From Phenylobacterium sp. (GTDB lineage Bacteria; Pseudomonadota; Alphaproteobacteria; Caulobacterales; Caulobacteraceae), in the NCBI RefSeq assembly GCF_022402485.1, contig NZ_JAKRSA010000033.1, forward strand, positions 1-64,000: DNA of 64,000 nucleotides, in the 5' to 3' direction. Every line of letters begins with the position of its first letter. Within the stretch, counting starts at the first letter, position 1. The notes under the pieces are model-generated. The model saw only the letters and a program-made list of their open reading frames with translations, was not told the DNA's origin and did no database searches. The position numbers were made by a program, and so were the translations under genes. Positions 45,060 through 54,361 of the stretch are shown in pieces.

Positions 45060-46343
45060 TCAGGTACCGGCGTCAGGCTCCCGGGTCACTAGGCCTGCTG
45101 CGGCCTCAAATCGGGCCTGAACCAGGCTTCTGATCTCGCCCCGCTCCGGCTGCAGGCAGACCTGATCATTGGCGTTGATCACCACGGGCAGGGCCCGCCG
45201 GGCTGCTGGAACCAGGGCCTGCACCAGCCTTCGGTCCAGGCTCGACAGACGCCCCATACGCCCGGCGAGCGCTCCGATGCGTTCTCCGGACCCGGTCGTC
45301 GTCACCACAAACCGCCCGTCCCAAAGGGTTGGCGCGCTGGCGCAGAGCGCGATCTCGCCCAGGCCCCCCCGCGCCGCCTCGCCGGCCTCCCGCAGGATCG
45401 TAATGGCCTGTGAGTCGGCTTCGATCCTCGCTCCGGCCAGGGTGGCGGTGAATGGGTCTGGTCCGGCGACCTGGTCGGCCAGACGGTCGAGGGCATCCCG
45501 ACGCGGCGGGGAGGTTCCGCCCCCGGCGCAGAGGCAGGCGATGGACAGCAATCTGGCCAGGGGCGCGCGGTGGGCCGTCTGCAATGGTCCCCGATCCCAG
45601 CTGAGGAGTCCGGCCCAATGATGACGGGCCAGCTGGCCAAGGGGTGCCAGGTCCTGTTCAGCCGACGGAGGCGGCGACGCCGGCCTTGGGGGGGCTTCCG
45701 CCAGCTTGGCCCGTGCCCTGGCGCGGGCGAAGGTCAGGTTCTCATTGGCGGGGTCTTCGATCCAGCTCAGGGGCTGCTGCTCCAGCATGGCGCGCAAGGC
45801 AGCCCGGCGGGTGGTCAACAGGGGGCGCAGGAGGAACAGGTCACGTCCCTCGGGCCAGGCGGGGCTGGGGGACCAGATCCGGGGCTCTGAGGTCGTTGCC
45901 CCGTCCTGACGCATCTGCTGGGCCTCCAGCCCGTCGTCGGCGGTATGGCCCATCAACAGCACCCGGGCGCCATGGCGCCGGGCCGCCTGGGCCAACAGTC
46001 GATGCCTTGCGTCCCGGGCCGCCGCTGGAAGCCCCTGATCGGGCTTGTCGCCGGTCCAGGTCAGACCTTCGAAGGGCAGGCCAAGCCGCTCTGCAACGGC
46101 CTGGCAGTGGCGCGCCCAGGCCTTCGCCATGGACTGTAGCCCATGATCCACATGCAGCACGATCAGGCGACGCCCATGGGACTGGCTCCAGGCCTGGGCG
46201 ATCAGCAAAAGGGCCAGGCTGTCGCCGCCGCCGGAGAAGGCCACGGCCAGGGGCGCAGGGGAGGCCTTGCTGAGGCGGGCCTCGAAGTGCGCCGCTGCGG
46301 CCGCATGGACGGCCGAGGGTGCAGACTCCGGGGTCAGCCGCAC
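45060..46343 (-). CDS. tilS: tRNA(Ile)-lysidine synthetase TilS
   Basis: TilS converts C34 of tRNA-Ile(CAU) to lysidine, allowing AUA decoding. This 427-aa protein has the PP-loop SGGGDS at residues 37-42, HVDHGLQ, ARDARHRLLAQAARRHGA and the HTADDGLEAQ motif. The C-terminal domain is diverged. It overlaps the stop of cpoB by 10 bp. In many alphaproteobacteria ftsH follows; here an inverted M23 gene does. Confidence 0.92.
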   Translation of the reverse strand: MRLTPESAPSAVHAAAAAHFEARLSKASPAPLAVAFSGGGDSLALLLIAQAWSQSHGRRLIVLHVDHGLQSMAKAWARHCQAVAERLGLPFEGLTWTGDKPDQGLPAAARDARHRLLAQAARRHGARVLLMGHTADDGLEAQQMRQDGATTSEPRIWSPSPAWPEGRDLFLLRPLLTTRRAALRAMLEQQPLSWIEDPANENLTFARARARAKLAEAPPRPASPPPSAEQDLAPLGQLARHHWAGLLSWDRGPLQTAHRAPLARLLSIACLCAGGGTSPPRRDALDRLADQVAGPDPFTATLAGARIEADSQAITILREAGEAARGGLGEIALCASAPTLWDGRFVVTTTGSGERIGALAGRMGRLSSLDRRLVQALVPAARRALPVVINANDQVCLQPERGEIRSLVQARFEAAAGLVTREPDAGT

Positions 46344-47206
46344 CGGGCCTGGGTGCGCGCCGCTGCGGCCCGTGACTGGATGGAGGGCGCCGCCGAGGGG
46401 TAGCGCCGCGACAGCTCCGCCAGGGTCTGGCAGGCCTCGCTGGCGCGGTTCAGGGCGATCAGGGACCTGGAGAGCTCCAGAACCCCATCGGGTGCCCAGG
46501 CCGTGGTCGGCCAGCCGCGAATGGCGGCGATGAAGGCGGTGGCGGCCTCGGTGTCGGCACCGCGCACCACCAGGGTCTTGCCGAGCCAGTAATGGGCCTC
46601 GGCCGTCTGGGCGGTGTTGGTGTGGGTGGCGACGAACGCCTCAAAGGCCGCCTCGGCCCCATCATAGTCGCCACTGAGCATCAGGCCCCGGGCCCGGTCG
46701 AAATCCGCCTGGGGCGAGCCACCGGAGCGCGGGTTGAGAGGCTGCGCTCCAAAACTCGACGGTGCGCTGGCCTGAGAGGCCGGCGGGACGCCCGTGAACA
46801 CCTCCAGGGCGGCGATCTTCTGGTTCATGGCGGCCAGCTGGCCTTCCAGGGCGACGGTCTTGTCCCGGCTCTGGCGGAGCTCGAAATTGGTGGTTTCGAT
46901 CTGGCCGTTCAGCCGGGTGATGACACTTTCCAGATCCGCAAGCCTGCGGCTCAGCTCCTCGATGCGGTAGTCGGTCTCTGCTGGCTGCACCACCACCGGG
47001 CGGCCGGTGTCACGGCCCTGGAACACGATGGCCCGGAGTTCGCGCACCACCTTCTCCATCCGCTCAACTCGACGGGCGTCACGGACATCGAGGGGGTCTT
47101 CCATCGAAGTCTGGGCCAGGGCCAGGGTCGGGGCCGTCGCCGGGGCCAACAGGCTCAAGGATAGGGCGAGGGCGGCGGGCAGGGCGAAGCGTCGGCGAGC
47201 GGTCAT
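46334..47206 (-). CDS. cpoB: Cell division coordinator CpoB (YbgF)
   Basis: A 290-aa periplasmic protein linking Tol-Pal to peptidoglycan synthesis. A signal peptide ends near residue 32 (TLALAQ). A coiled coil for trimerisation covers about 75-140 (RIEELSRRLADLESVITRLN). TPR repeats follow from about 170 (DFDRARGLMLSGDYDGAEAAFEAF is interrupted by standard TPR positions). ATG 47206 is chosen because the signal peptide begins there. It follows pal with 150 bp and a terminator-like hairpin between. Confidence 0.9.
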   Translation of the reverse strand: MTARRRFALPAALALSLSLLAPATAPTLALAQTSMEDPLDVRDARRVERMEKVVRELRAIVFQGRDTGRPVVVQPAETDYRIEELSRRLADLESVITRLNGQIETTNFELRQSRDKTVALEGQLAAMNQKIAALEVFTGVPPASQASAPSSFGAQPLNPRSGGSPQADFDRARGLMLSGDYDGAEAAFEAFVATHTNTAQTAEAHYWLGKTLVVRGADTEAATAFIAAIRGWPTTAWAPDGVLELSRSLIALNRASEACQTLAELSRRYPSAAPSIQSRAAAARTQARCG

Positions 47207-47310
47207 GGTCAGATCATCTATGTTGCCGAAGAGCCGAAATTGCGGCGCAGGCCACACCATGGGCCGGCGCAGCCCCGGTGCCAATGGCCGGGGCCTTGGT
47301 CGCACAGCAA

Positions 47311-47336
47311 AGAGGGGACCCCAAGGGATCCCCTCT
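47311..47336 (-). terminator. Terminator-like hairpin after pal
   Basis: On the minus strand AGAGGGGA pairs with TCCCCTCT over 8 bp around a 10-nt loop, followed by TTG. The T-run is short. It lies 27 bp after the pal stop and may reduce read-through into cpoB. Confidence 0.55.
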
Positions 47337-47362
47337 CGCCGTCAGATGCGTCGTCTCAGGTA

Positions 47363-47908
47363 CTAGTTGGCACCCGAGGTGATCGCGGTATGGGCGTTCC
47401 GGTTACGCTGATAGGCGTCTTCCGAGGTGCCCGGATCGATCGGACGTTCCTTGCCGTAGGACACCGTGGTGATCCGGCTGGACGACACGCCGCGGGAGAC
47501 CAGGAAGTCGCGCACGGCGTTGGCCCGGCGGGCACCCAGGGCGAGGTTGTACTCGCGGGTGCCGCGTTCGTCGGCATTGCCTTCCAGGCGAACCATGACC
47601 GACGGATAGCGGTTCAGCCAGGCGGCCTGGGCGGCCAGAACCGGGGCGGCGTCAGCGCGGACCGAATAGGAGTCAAAGTCGAAATAGACCCGGTCCCCGA
47701 CATTAATGGTGAAGTCCTGCCGGGTGCCCGGTAGCGGACCCTGGTTCACGGCCGGCGCTGGCGCGGGTTCAGTATAGGGGGCCGGGCCCGGGCCAGGGGT
47801 CGGCGTCGGGGTAGGCTTCGGCCGGGAAGCGCAGGCGGAGACAGAAGCCGCGGCTAGAGCGATCACCGCAAATTGAACGGTGCGCTTGGCGAGGGAAGCA
47901 GTGGTCAT
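47363..47908 (-). CDS. pal: Peptidoglycan-associated lipoprotein Pal
   Basis: An outer-membrane lipoprotein (181 aa) that binds peptidoglycan and TolB during constriction. Lipobox ASVSAC (Cys26), then a Pro-rich tether (PTPTPTPGPGPAP), then the OmpA-like domain with VYFDFDSYSVR, LEGNADERGTREYNLALGARRA (diaminopimelate-binding Asp/Arg) and ITTVSYGKERP. The tether is longer than in enterobacterial Pal. It lies 134 bp after tolB. Confidence 0.95.
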   Translation of the reverse strand: MTTASLAKRTVQFAVIALAAASVSACASRPKPTPTPTPGPGPAPYTEPAPAPAVNQGPLPGTRQDFTINVGDRVYFDFDSYSVRADAAPVLAAQAAWLNRYPSVMVRLEGNADERGTREYNLALGARRANAVRDFLVSRGVSSSRITTVSYGKERPIDPGTSEDAYQRNRNAHTAITSGAN

Positions 47909-48042
47909 CTTCAGGTCATTCCTTGTTTAGCGGTTCTCACAGGCGGCGCACCGAGCGCCAGAGACAAAGGGATTATGCTCAAGCTTTATGACGCCATTGG
48001 ACTAAGCCAACAATACATTCACGGCGCTCCTGTGTTCACTTA

Positions 48043-49341
48043 TCAGTTGAGCAAGGGAGACCATGCCGGGTCCGATCCTGACTGCGGATAAGGTGCCGGT
48101 CGGACGATCCGGCCAGTGACGTCAACCGACCACAAACGCGCCGCGCCGCCGGGCGTTTCCCGGGTGAACATGAGAACTCGGCCATTGGGTGCCCAGGTGG
48201 GCCCTTCATCCAGATAGCTGGTGGTCAGAAGGCGCTCGCCTGAGCCGTCCGGACGCATGACGCCGATGTGGAACTGCCCGCCGGCTTGCTTGGTAAAGGC
48301 GATGAATTCTCCACTGGGGCTCCAGACCGGGGTCATGTAGCGCCCAGTGCCGAAGGAGATCCGCCGGGCCCCGGAGCCGTCAGCGTTCATGACATAGATC
48401 TGCGGACTGCCCCCCCGGTCAGAGTTGAAGGTGATCTGGCCACCATCGGGGGAGAAGGACGGTGAGGTGTCGATGGAGGGGTCGGAGGTCAGGCGGCTGG
48501 AAGCCCGGCTGCGCAGGTCCATCACATGGACATCGGTGTTGCCGCCGCGCTCAACCGAGAACGCCACCTTGCTGCCGTCGTGGGAGAAGCGCGGGGCGAA
48601 CACCATGCCGTTGAAGGATCCCAGGCTCTCCCGGCGACCGGTTTCCAGGTTGAACAGGTAGATCGACGACCCCTCAGGCCGCAGGGCCATATAGGTGATC
48701 TCCTGGCTGGTGGAGGAGAAGCGCGGCGTCATGACGATGTAGGAGCCGTCGGTCAGGTAGCTGGGATTGGCCCCGTCCTGGTCCATGATGGCCAGCCGCT
48801 TGATCCGGTTGATCCGCCCCCCGCTCTCGGCGACGAACACCACCCGGGTGTCGAAATAGCCCTTCTCCCCGGTTAGGCGCTCATAGACGGCGTCAGAGAT
48901 TTTGTGCGCCACCCGGCGCCAGTTTTCTGAGGTCGAGGTGAACTGCATCCCCAGGAGCTGCTGTTCGGCAAACACGTCCCACAGGCGGAAGTTCACGGTC
49001 AGGCGGCCGGTGCCGTCGACGGTGACCTCCCCGTTCACCAGGCCCTGGGCGTTGATCGTCTTCCAGTCGGCGAATCTCGGCTGAAATCGGATGTCCAGGT
49101 CGCGTTCGATGAAGGCCGCCTCATCGATGGGCCGGAACAGGCCCGAGCGTTCCAGATTGCTGGTGATCACCTGGGCGATCTCTGCGCCCCGATCGCCGCG
49201 AAAGCTGGGCACGGCCACGGGGAGGGGCTGAATGTCCCCCCGGTTGACGTCCACCTCGATCTGGGCGCGGGCCGGGCTGGTGAAGGCGCCGGCCGACAGC
49301 AAGGCCGCTGTCAGGGCGACGAACAGGGTCCGCAGTCGCAT
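48043..49341 (-). CDS. tolB: Tol-Pal system protein TolB
   Basis: A periplasmic protein, 432 aa, with a signal peptide to about residue 26 (TSPARAQ), an N-terminal D1 domain ([14 protein letters not shown]) and a C-terminal six-bladed beta propeller. The propeller shows repeated PxFSxDGxxxxF and [20 protein letters not shown]-type blades (split here to stay short). It shuttles between TolA and Pal. It is the fourth gene of the tolQRAB run, 14 bp after tolA. Confidence 0.95.
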   Translation of the reverse strand: MRLRTLFVALTAALLSAGAFTSPARAQIEVDVNRGDIQPLPVAVPSFRGDRGAEIAQVITSNLERSGLFRPIDEAAFIERDLDIRFQPRFADWKTINAQGLVNGEVTVDGTGRLTVNFRLWDVFAEQQLLGMQFTSTSENWRRVAHKISDAVYERLTGEKGYFDTRVVFVAESGGRINRIKRLAIMDQDGANPSYLTDGSYIVMTPRFSSTSQEITYMALRPEGSSIYLFNLETGRRESLGSFNGMVFAPRFSHDGSKVAFSVERGGNTDVHVMDLRSRASSRLTSDPSIDTSPSFSPDGGQITFNSDRGGSPQIYVMNADGSGARRISFGTGRYMTPVWSPSGEFIAFTKQAGGQFHIGVMRPDGSGERLLTTSYLDEGPTWAPNGRVLMFTRETPGGAARLWSVDVTGRIVRPAPYPQSGSDPAWSPLLN

Positions 49342-49355
49342 GGGCTAGTTGCTCC

Positions 49356-50219
49356 TCAATTGTCGGCGCACGCCTGGGCGGCGTTGAAGGTCACGGCGAT
49401 CTGGTCGCCATAGAATTCCCGGGGGAGGGTGGTGAAGGGGGCGGCGCTGAAGACGGCACGGATGGCCCGTTCGGCGGCGGCCCGGGTTACCGGATCGGTG
49501 GAGTTTTCCTGGCCGCCGGCCCGGACATCACCCACCACCCGGCCATCGCTGCCCAGGCGGAAGGTGACGCGGACCCGGACATTGCGCGCGGCCTCGACTT
49601 CGCAGTTGGGGTTCCAGCGGCGCTGGAGTTCCTCTGAGAGCCCGGACATGGCCGCCCCCGTGAGGCCGCTGCCGGTTGTGGGCCGGGCCTGGGTGGCGGT
49701 CTCGGGCCGGGCGGCACCCCGAGTGGCCGATGAGCTCTGAGACCCCTTCAGGCTCGAGGCCAGGGCGTCCAGATCAAGGGCGTTGTCCTTCTTGGGCGGT
49801 GCCTGCGGGGCTGGCTTCGGCGCGGGGGCCTTTGGGGCAGGTTTCGGGGCCGGCGCGGGCTTGGGAGGTGGCGTCGGCGCAGGCTTCGGAGCCGGGGCCT
49901 TGGGCGCAGGCTTGGGAGCGGGTTGCGGCACAGGCTGAGGCACCGGCTGGGGCACCGGCTGGGGCTCGGGCTCGGCTACCTGCGCCTCAATTGGCGCGTC
50001 TGGTTCGGGGGTTTCGGTCTGGGCGGCCAGATCTTCTGGCCCCTGCACGGCGGGGCGCGGGTTCTGGGGGATCGAGCTGACGATATTGATCGGCACGACG
50101 GCCCCGACCCTGAGTTCCCGGTCCCACGGCCATGGCACCAGGGCAGCAGCCAGCACCCCCCCATGCAGCAGGGCCGAAAACAGGAGGGCTGGGCTCAGGT
50201 CCGACCGTTCGCCGCGCAT
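49356..50219 (-). CDS. tolA: TolA-like protein with Pro/Ala/Lys-rich spacer
   Basis: A 287-aa inner-membrane anchored protein that couples TolQR energy to TolB/Pal. One transmembrane helix at about residues 9-27. Residues 65-150 are a repetitive spacer of PAPKPAPKAP and PQPVPQPV units in place of the Ala-rich helix of enterobacterial TolA. The C-terminal TolA/TonB-type domain begins near SEELQRRWNPNC and includes VRVTFRLGSDGRVVGDVRAGG. Its place between tolR and tolB fixes the identity. Confidence 0.9.
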   Translation of the reverse strand: MRGERSDLSPALLFSALLHGGVLAAALVPWPWDRELRVGAVVPINIVSSIPQNPRPAVQGPEDLAAQTETPEPDAPIEAQVAEPEPQPVPQPVPQPVPQPAPKPAPKAPAPKPAPTPPPKPAPAPKPAPKAPAPKPAPQAPPKKDNALDLDALASSLKGSQSSSATRGAARPETATQARPTTGSGLTGAAMSGLSEELQRRWNPNCEVEAARNVRVRVTFRLGSDGRVVGDVRAGGQENSTDPVTRAAAERAIRAVFSAAPFTTLPREFYGDQIAVTFNAAQACADN

Positions 50220-50228
50220 GGGCTGTCC

Positions 50229-50714
50229 TCAGCGCGCTGCTTGATCCGCGCCCGAAGATGGGCCGCCGGTCTCGGTGAGCAGATTGATGGAGGTAAAGCC
50301 TGAGCTGGCCAGGGCGGCCATCACCTGGGCGACCACGGCATAGTTGGTCCGCCCGTCGGCGCGCACATAGATCGGGCGCTCCGTCGCCCCATCGGCCATG
50401 GCCACCAGCCGTGGCGACAGGCTGGAGAACGCGGTCTCCTCTTCGCCGATGTAGATCGTCCCATCGGCACGCACCGATACGGTGAGCGGCTCAGACTGGT
50501 CAGGAATGGCGCTGGCCTCGGTCTTCGGCAGCTCTAGCGGCACACCCACGGTCAGCAGGGGGGCAGAGATCATGAACACGATCAGCAGCACTAGCATCAC
50601 GTCCACCAGGGGCGTGACATTGATTTCCGAGAGCGCGCCCCGGCGACTTGAACGCCGGCGTCGGCGTCCGCCGCCGCCCCCGGCTGAATAGGCATCGTGT
50701 GAGGACAGGGCCAT
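50229..50714 (-). CDS. tolR: Tol-Pal system stator protein TolR
   Basis: A 161-aa protein of the ExbD/TolR family with one membrane helix (about residues 33-55). The proton-carrying Asp is in the conserved EINVTPLVDVMLVLLIVFM. The periplasmic part contains IYVRADGRTNYAVVAQVMAALASSGF. A basic Gly/Arg-rich N-terminus (GGGGGRRRRRSSRRGA) precedes the helix. It is 4 bp after tolQ. Confidence 0.95.
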   Translation of the reverse strand: MALSSHDAYSAGGGGGRRRRRSSRRGALSEINVTPLVDVMLVLLIVFMISAPLLTVGVPLELPKTEASAIPDQSEPLTVSVRADGTIYIGEEETAFSSLSPRLVAMADGATERPIYVRADGRTNYAVVAQVMAALASSGFTSINLLTETGGPSSGADQAAR

Positions 50715-50718
50715 CGGC

Positions 50719-51429
50719 TCAGACCCGATCGCTCAGGCGCCGCTGGATGGCGGTGGCGAGATCGTCGGCGAACCCTTCCAGCCGCCCGCTGTAGCGGGCC
50801 GCGTCAGACGAGAACTTGTTGTAGGCCACATAGGCCGGAATAGCTGCGGCCAGGCCAATGGCGGTGGCGAACAGGGCCTCAGCGATAGCCGGTGCCACCA
50901 CGGTCAGGTTGGTGTTCTGTTGGATGGCGATGGCCTGGAAGGCGTCCATGATTCCCCAGACCGTGCCGAACAGGCCGACAAAGGGCGAGGCGGTGGCGAC
51001 GATGGCCAGCAGGGGTAGGCCTTCCTCCACCCGGGCGCTTTCCCGGGCGATGATTGCGTCCAGCATCCGGTCGATCCGCTGGATCAGGAACCCAGCCTGG
51101 CTGTCGCTGGCCAGGCCCTTGGTGCGGGCCTCGCGCCATTCCCGAAGGGCCGACTGCAGCATCCGGGGCAGGGCCTGGCGGGGGCGCTCACCGGCCTCCT
51201 GGGCGATATCTTCCAGAGACCGACCTGAGGACACCTGGTCCTCGAACTGGTCCGCGTGGCGATTGAGGGCGGCGAACCGCAGCAGCTTGTCAACAATGAC
51301 GGCCCAGGAGAACAGGGAGGCCAGCACCAGGCCGATCATCACCGACTTGATGACCCAGTCGGCGCGCATGAACAGCGCGACCATGGAGAAACTCTCGGCG
51401 GTCAAGGTGCCGTAGGCGGCGGGGTCCAT
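50719..51429 (-). CDS. tolQ: Tol-Pal system protein TolQ
   Basis: A 236-aa MotA/TolQ/ExbB-family protein with three helices (about 25-45, 140-165, 172-195). LPLLAIVATASPFVGLFGTVWGIMDAF contains the conserved GLFGTVWG of the second helix, and IAEALFATAIGLAAAIPAYVAYNKF the third. It forms the proton channel with TolR. It is the first gene of tolQRAB-pal; 185 bp separate it from ybgC, so a promoter may lie there. Confidence 0.96.
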   Translation of the reverse strand: MDPAAYGTLTAESFSMVALFMRADWVIKSVMIGLVLASLFSWAVIVDKLLRFAALNRHADQFEDQVSSGRSLEDIAQEAGERPRQALPRMLQSALREWREARTKGLASDSQAGFLIQRIDRMLDAIIARESARVEEGLPLLAIVATASPFVGLFGTVWGIMDAFQAIAIQQNTNLTVVAPAIAEALFATAIGLAAAIPAYVAYNKFSSDAARYSGRLEGFADDLATAIQRRLSDRV

Positions 51430-51614
51430 GCGATGTGGGCTCCGTTTTCGACAGGGCGAGGTCGCCCCTGGCTGAAGTGAAACGCTGCAGTGGCAAACTT
51501 AAGGCGCCCGATCGTGACGATCACGCGCCTACCCCCTGCAGTGGAACAACAATAGGGTTACTCAAAGCCTGTCATCGGCCCGATCTTGCCGCCAACCTTC
51601 CGGCGGCTACGGAT

Positions 51615-52097
51615 TCAGGATGCGTCGGTGGCCGCAAAATAGGGCGCCAGCAGGGTCGTCATGCCCGGTGGCGGCTTCTTTGGGCGCCCATCCAGGCCGA
51701 TGCAGGCCGCCAGGACTGCGGCCTGGGCGATCAGGGTTTGCCCCCGGACAATCCTCTGGCCGATGAACAGCCTGGGCCCCTTCACCGCGTCATAGGTGGT
51801 GCGGACCTGCAGGGCATCGTCGATGCGGGCCGGCGCCTTGAAGTCGAGCTCCATGCGCACGACGGTGAAAGCGCTGGGGCTTTCCTGGTCCAACAGGTCA
51901 GAGTGGCGCAGTCCGGCCAGCCGCAGGAAGTCGGACCGCCCCCGTTCGAAATAGCGCAGATAGTTGCCGTGATAGACCACCCCGGTGAAGTCGGTGTCCT
52001 CATAATAGATGCGCACCGGCAGCACGTGCTCTCGGCCTTCGATCCAGCCGGCCGAGGGTTCGCCCGTGGGGGAAGGCTCGCCTGTGACAGGGGTCAT
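51615..52097 (-). CDS. ybgC: Tol-Pal-associated acyl-CoA thioesterase YbgC
   Basis: A 160-aa hotdog thioesterase; catalytic Asp is in the conserved RIYYEDTDFTGVVYHGNYLRYFERGRSDFL (about residues 29-58, quoted as RIYYEDTDFTGVVYHGNYLR). It hydrolyses acyl-CoA or acyl carrier protein thioesters at the inner membrane. About 25 extra N-terminal residues are Pro/Gly/Glu-rich and family-atypical. It lies 17 bp downstream of ruvB. Confidence 0.92.
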   Translation of the reverse strand: MTPVTGEPSPTGEPSAGWIEGREHVLPVRIYYEDTDFTGVVYHGNYLRYFERGRSDFLRLAGLRHSDLLDQESPSAFTVVRMELDFKAPARIDDALQVRTTYDAVKGPRLFIGQRIVRGQTLIAQAAVLAACIGLDGRPKKPPPGMTTLLAPYFAATDAS

Positions 52098-52114
52098 GGG
52101 GGCTCCGGGGTCGG

Positions 52115-53146
52115 CTATTCGTCGAACAGGGGGGCCTGGGTCGTTCCAGGCGGTTGGGGCGGCGGGGTGAGACCCAGGTGCGCATAGGCCTTGGCGCAGG
52201 CCACCCGACCCCGAGGGGTGCGCTGAATAAAGCCCTGCTGCATCAGATAGGGCTCGATGACATCCTCCACGGCATCCCGCGCCTCGGCGATGGCATAGGC
52301 GATGGTCTCGACCCCGGCAGGGCCGCCGCCGTAGTTGTCGATCAGGGCGCGCAGATAGCGCCGGTCCAGGGAGTCCAGGCCGACCTCGTCCACCTCCAGC
52401 CGTGCCAGACCCCGGCTGGCTGCGCCCTTGTCGATGGCCGCTGCGCCCTCGGCCGCCGCGAAGTCCCGGACCCGGCGCAGCAGCCGACCGGCCACCCGGG
52501 GCGTGCCCCGGGCGCGGGCGGCGATTTCGGCGGCACCATCCCGGGTCAGGCTGACCCCCATCTTGCCCGCCGCATGGCTCAGCACCTTGATCAGTTCGTC
52601 GGTGGTGTAGAATTCCAGCCTTACCGGGATGCCGAACCGGTCGCGTAAGGGGGTGGCCAGCAGCCCGGCCCGGGTGGTCGCCGCCACCAGGGTGAAGGGG
52701 GCGAGATCGATGCGGATCGAGCGAGCCGACGGACCTTCGCCGATGATCAGGTCCAGGACGTGATCCTCCATGGCGGGGTAGAGGATCTCCTCCACATTGG
52801 CCGCCAACCGGTGGATTTCGTCGATGAAGAGAACGTCGCCCGCCTCAAGATTGGTCAGGATGGCGGCCAGGTCCCCGGCCTTGGCCAGGACGGGGCCGGA
52901 GGTGGCGCGGAAATTGACCCCCATCTCCCGGGCGATGATCTGGGCCAGGGTCGTCTTGCCAAGGCCCGGTGGGCCAAACAAAAGCACATGATCCAGGGTG
53001 TCGCCCCGGTCCCGGGCGGCCTGGATGAAGACCCGCAGATTGGCCTTGGACTGCTCCTGGCCGACGAACTCCAGCAGAGTCTGGGGGCGATAGGCCCGGT
53101 CGCTGCCCTCCATTGGCGCGGCCTCGCCACTGACCAGCCGGCTCAT
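52115..53146 (-). CDS. ruvB: Holliday junction helicase RuvB
   Basis: A 343-aa AAA+ motor that drives branch migration with RuvA. Walker [13 protein letters not shown] is at about residues 58-69, Walker [15 protein letters not shown] near 112, sensor 1 [11 protein letters not shown], and the C-terminal winged helix ends [12 protein letters not shown]. The length is standard. Its ATG overlaps the ruvA stop by four bases. Confidence 0.97.
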   Translation of the reverse strand: MSRLVSGEAAPMEGSDRAYRPQTLLEFVGQEQSKANLRVFIQAARDRGDTLDHVLLFGPPGLGKTTLAQIIAREMGVNFRATSGPVLAKAGDLAAILTNLEAGDVLFIDEIHRLAANVEEILYPAMEDHVLDLIIGEGPSARSIRIDLAPFTLVAATTRAGLLATPLRDRFGIPVRLEFYTTDELIKVLSHAAGKMGVSLTRDGAAEIAARARGTPRVAGRLLRRVRDFAAAEGAAAIDKGAASRGLARLEVDEVGLDSLDRRYLRALIDNYGGGPAGVETIAYAIAEARDAVEDVIEPYLMQQGFIQRTPRGRVACAKAYAHLGLTPPPQPPGTTQAPLFDE

Positions 53147-53763
53147 CGGCCCAGCTCCTGCAGGGCGGCCTTGATCAGGGCCGGCGTCAGAGCGGCCTCA
53201 CCCAGCCGCTGGGCTGCAGCCTCCACCAGGCGCCTGGCCTGCGGCTCAGCGACCCCCAGGCCGATCAGGGCGGCCACGGCCTCGCCTGTGGCCGAGGGGG
53301 CGGGCACGGGCTCGCGCGCGTCTGCGCCGGGGGCAAACGCGCTGACCGGCAGGTCGGTAAGGGGTTTGTCCTTGAGCTCGGTGGCGATCCGCAGGGCGAG
53401 CTTGGGCCCCACCCCCTGAGCCCGGGCGATGGCGGCCTTGTCCTGGCGGCTGGCGGCGGCGGCCAGCTCAGCTGGGGGCAGCACGTCCAGGACCGACAGG
53501 GCGGCCTTCGGTCCCACTCCCTGGATCTCCTTGAGGATCAGGAAGGTGCGACGCTCGTCCCGGGTGAGAAAGCCATAGAGGCGCATGCCCGCCTGCTCGC
53601 TCCACTGGGTCTCGATGTGCAGCAAGGCCTCTTCCCCAAGCGGGGGCAGACGCGACAGGGTGCGCGCGCCGCAGCGGACCACATAGCCCACCCCCATCAC
53701 ATCGATCAGGGCGTCCTCCTCGCCGATCTCGGCGACCGTGCCGCGCAGCCGACCGATCATCAC
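53143..53763 (-). CDS. ruvA: Holliday junction-binding protein RuvA
   Basis: A 206-aa tetrameric DNA-binding subunit. The OB-fold domain I starts [16 protein letters not shown], the two helix-hairpin-helix motifs are in [14 protein letters not shown] and [19 protein letters not shown], and domain III ends [20 protein letters not shown]. It overlaps ruvC by four bases and ruvB by four, a tight operon. Confidence 0.97.
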   Translation of the reverse strand: MMIGRLRGTVAEIGEEDALIDVMGVGYVVRCGARTLSRLPPLGEEALLHIETQWSEQAGMRLYGFLTRDERRTFLILKEIQGVGPKAALSVLDVLPPAELAAAASRQDKAAIARAQGVGPKLALRIATELKDKPLTDLPVSAFAPGADAREPVPAPSATGEAVAALIGLGVAEPQARRLVEAAAQRLGEAALTPALIKAALQELGR

Positions 53764-54278
53764 GCCATGTTCCTCGAGAGCGCCCGCGTCGCCAGGCTTC
53801 TGGCGGTGCGGGCGTGCGCGTGGGCGATGGCCACCGCCAGGGCGTCGGCGGCGTCGGCGGTCACCCCGCCCGCGGCTGGCAGCAGCCGGGCAATCATGAA
53901 GGCCACCTGGTCCTTGTCGGCACCGCCTGTGCCGACCACGGCCTTCTTGACCACGGTGGCGGCGTATTCAGACACCGGCAGGCCGGCGCGGGCCGGCACC
54001 ACCAGAGCCATGGCGCGGGCATGGCCGAGCTTGAGCGCGCTGGCGGCATTGTTGTTCATGAAGGTCTCCTCCACCGCAGCCTCGTCAGGCTGGTGTTCGG
54101 CCACCAGGGCGCTGATGGCCTCAAACAGCACCAGCAGGCGCTCAGAGAAGGGCAGGGTTTCCTTCGGTGCGATGACGCCGTGGGCCACATGGGCCAGGCG
54201 CGCGCCCTCAATGGTGATCACCCCCCAGCCGGTGCGGCGGAGGCCGGGGTCCAGTCCAAGGATTCGCACAGCGGCCAT
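53760..54278 (-). CDS. ruvC: Holliday junction resolvase RuvC
   Basis: A 172-aa RNase H-fold endonuclease that cuts Holliday junctions. The acidic catalytic residues are in [14 protein letters not shown] (Asp10), [22 protein letters not shown] (Glu) and [16 protein letters not shown] (two Asp). It is the first of ruvCAB; an RNase H-like gene and yebC lie upstream on the same strand. Confidence 0.97.
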   Translation of the reverse strand: MAAVRILGLDPGLRRTGWGVITIEGARLAHVAHGVIAPKETLPFSERLLVLFEAISALVAEHQPDEAAVEETFMNNNAASALKLGHARAMALVVPARAGLPVSEYAATVVKKAVVGTGGADKDQVAFMIARLLPAAGGVTADAADALAVAIAHAHARTARSLATRALSRNMA

Positions 54279-54361
54279 GGGCGACTCTATAGGCGTGTTC
54301 GGGGATTGTTCCTACCAGCCGATTAGCCCGCCGCAGGGTTAAGGGGGTGTTTAGACCGTCC

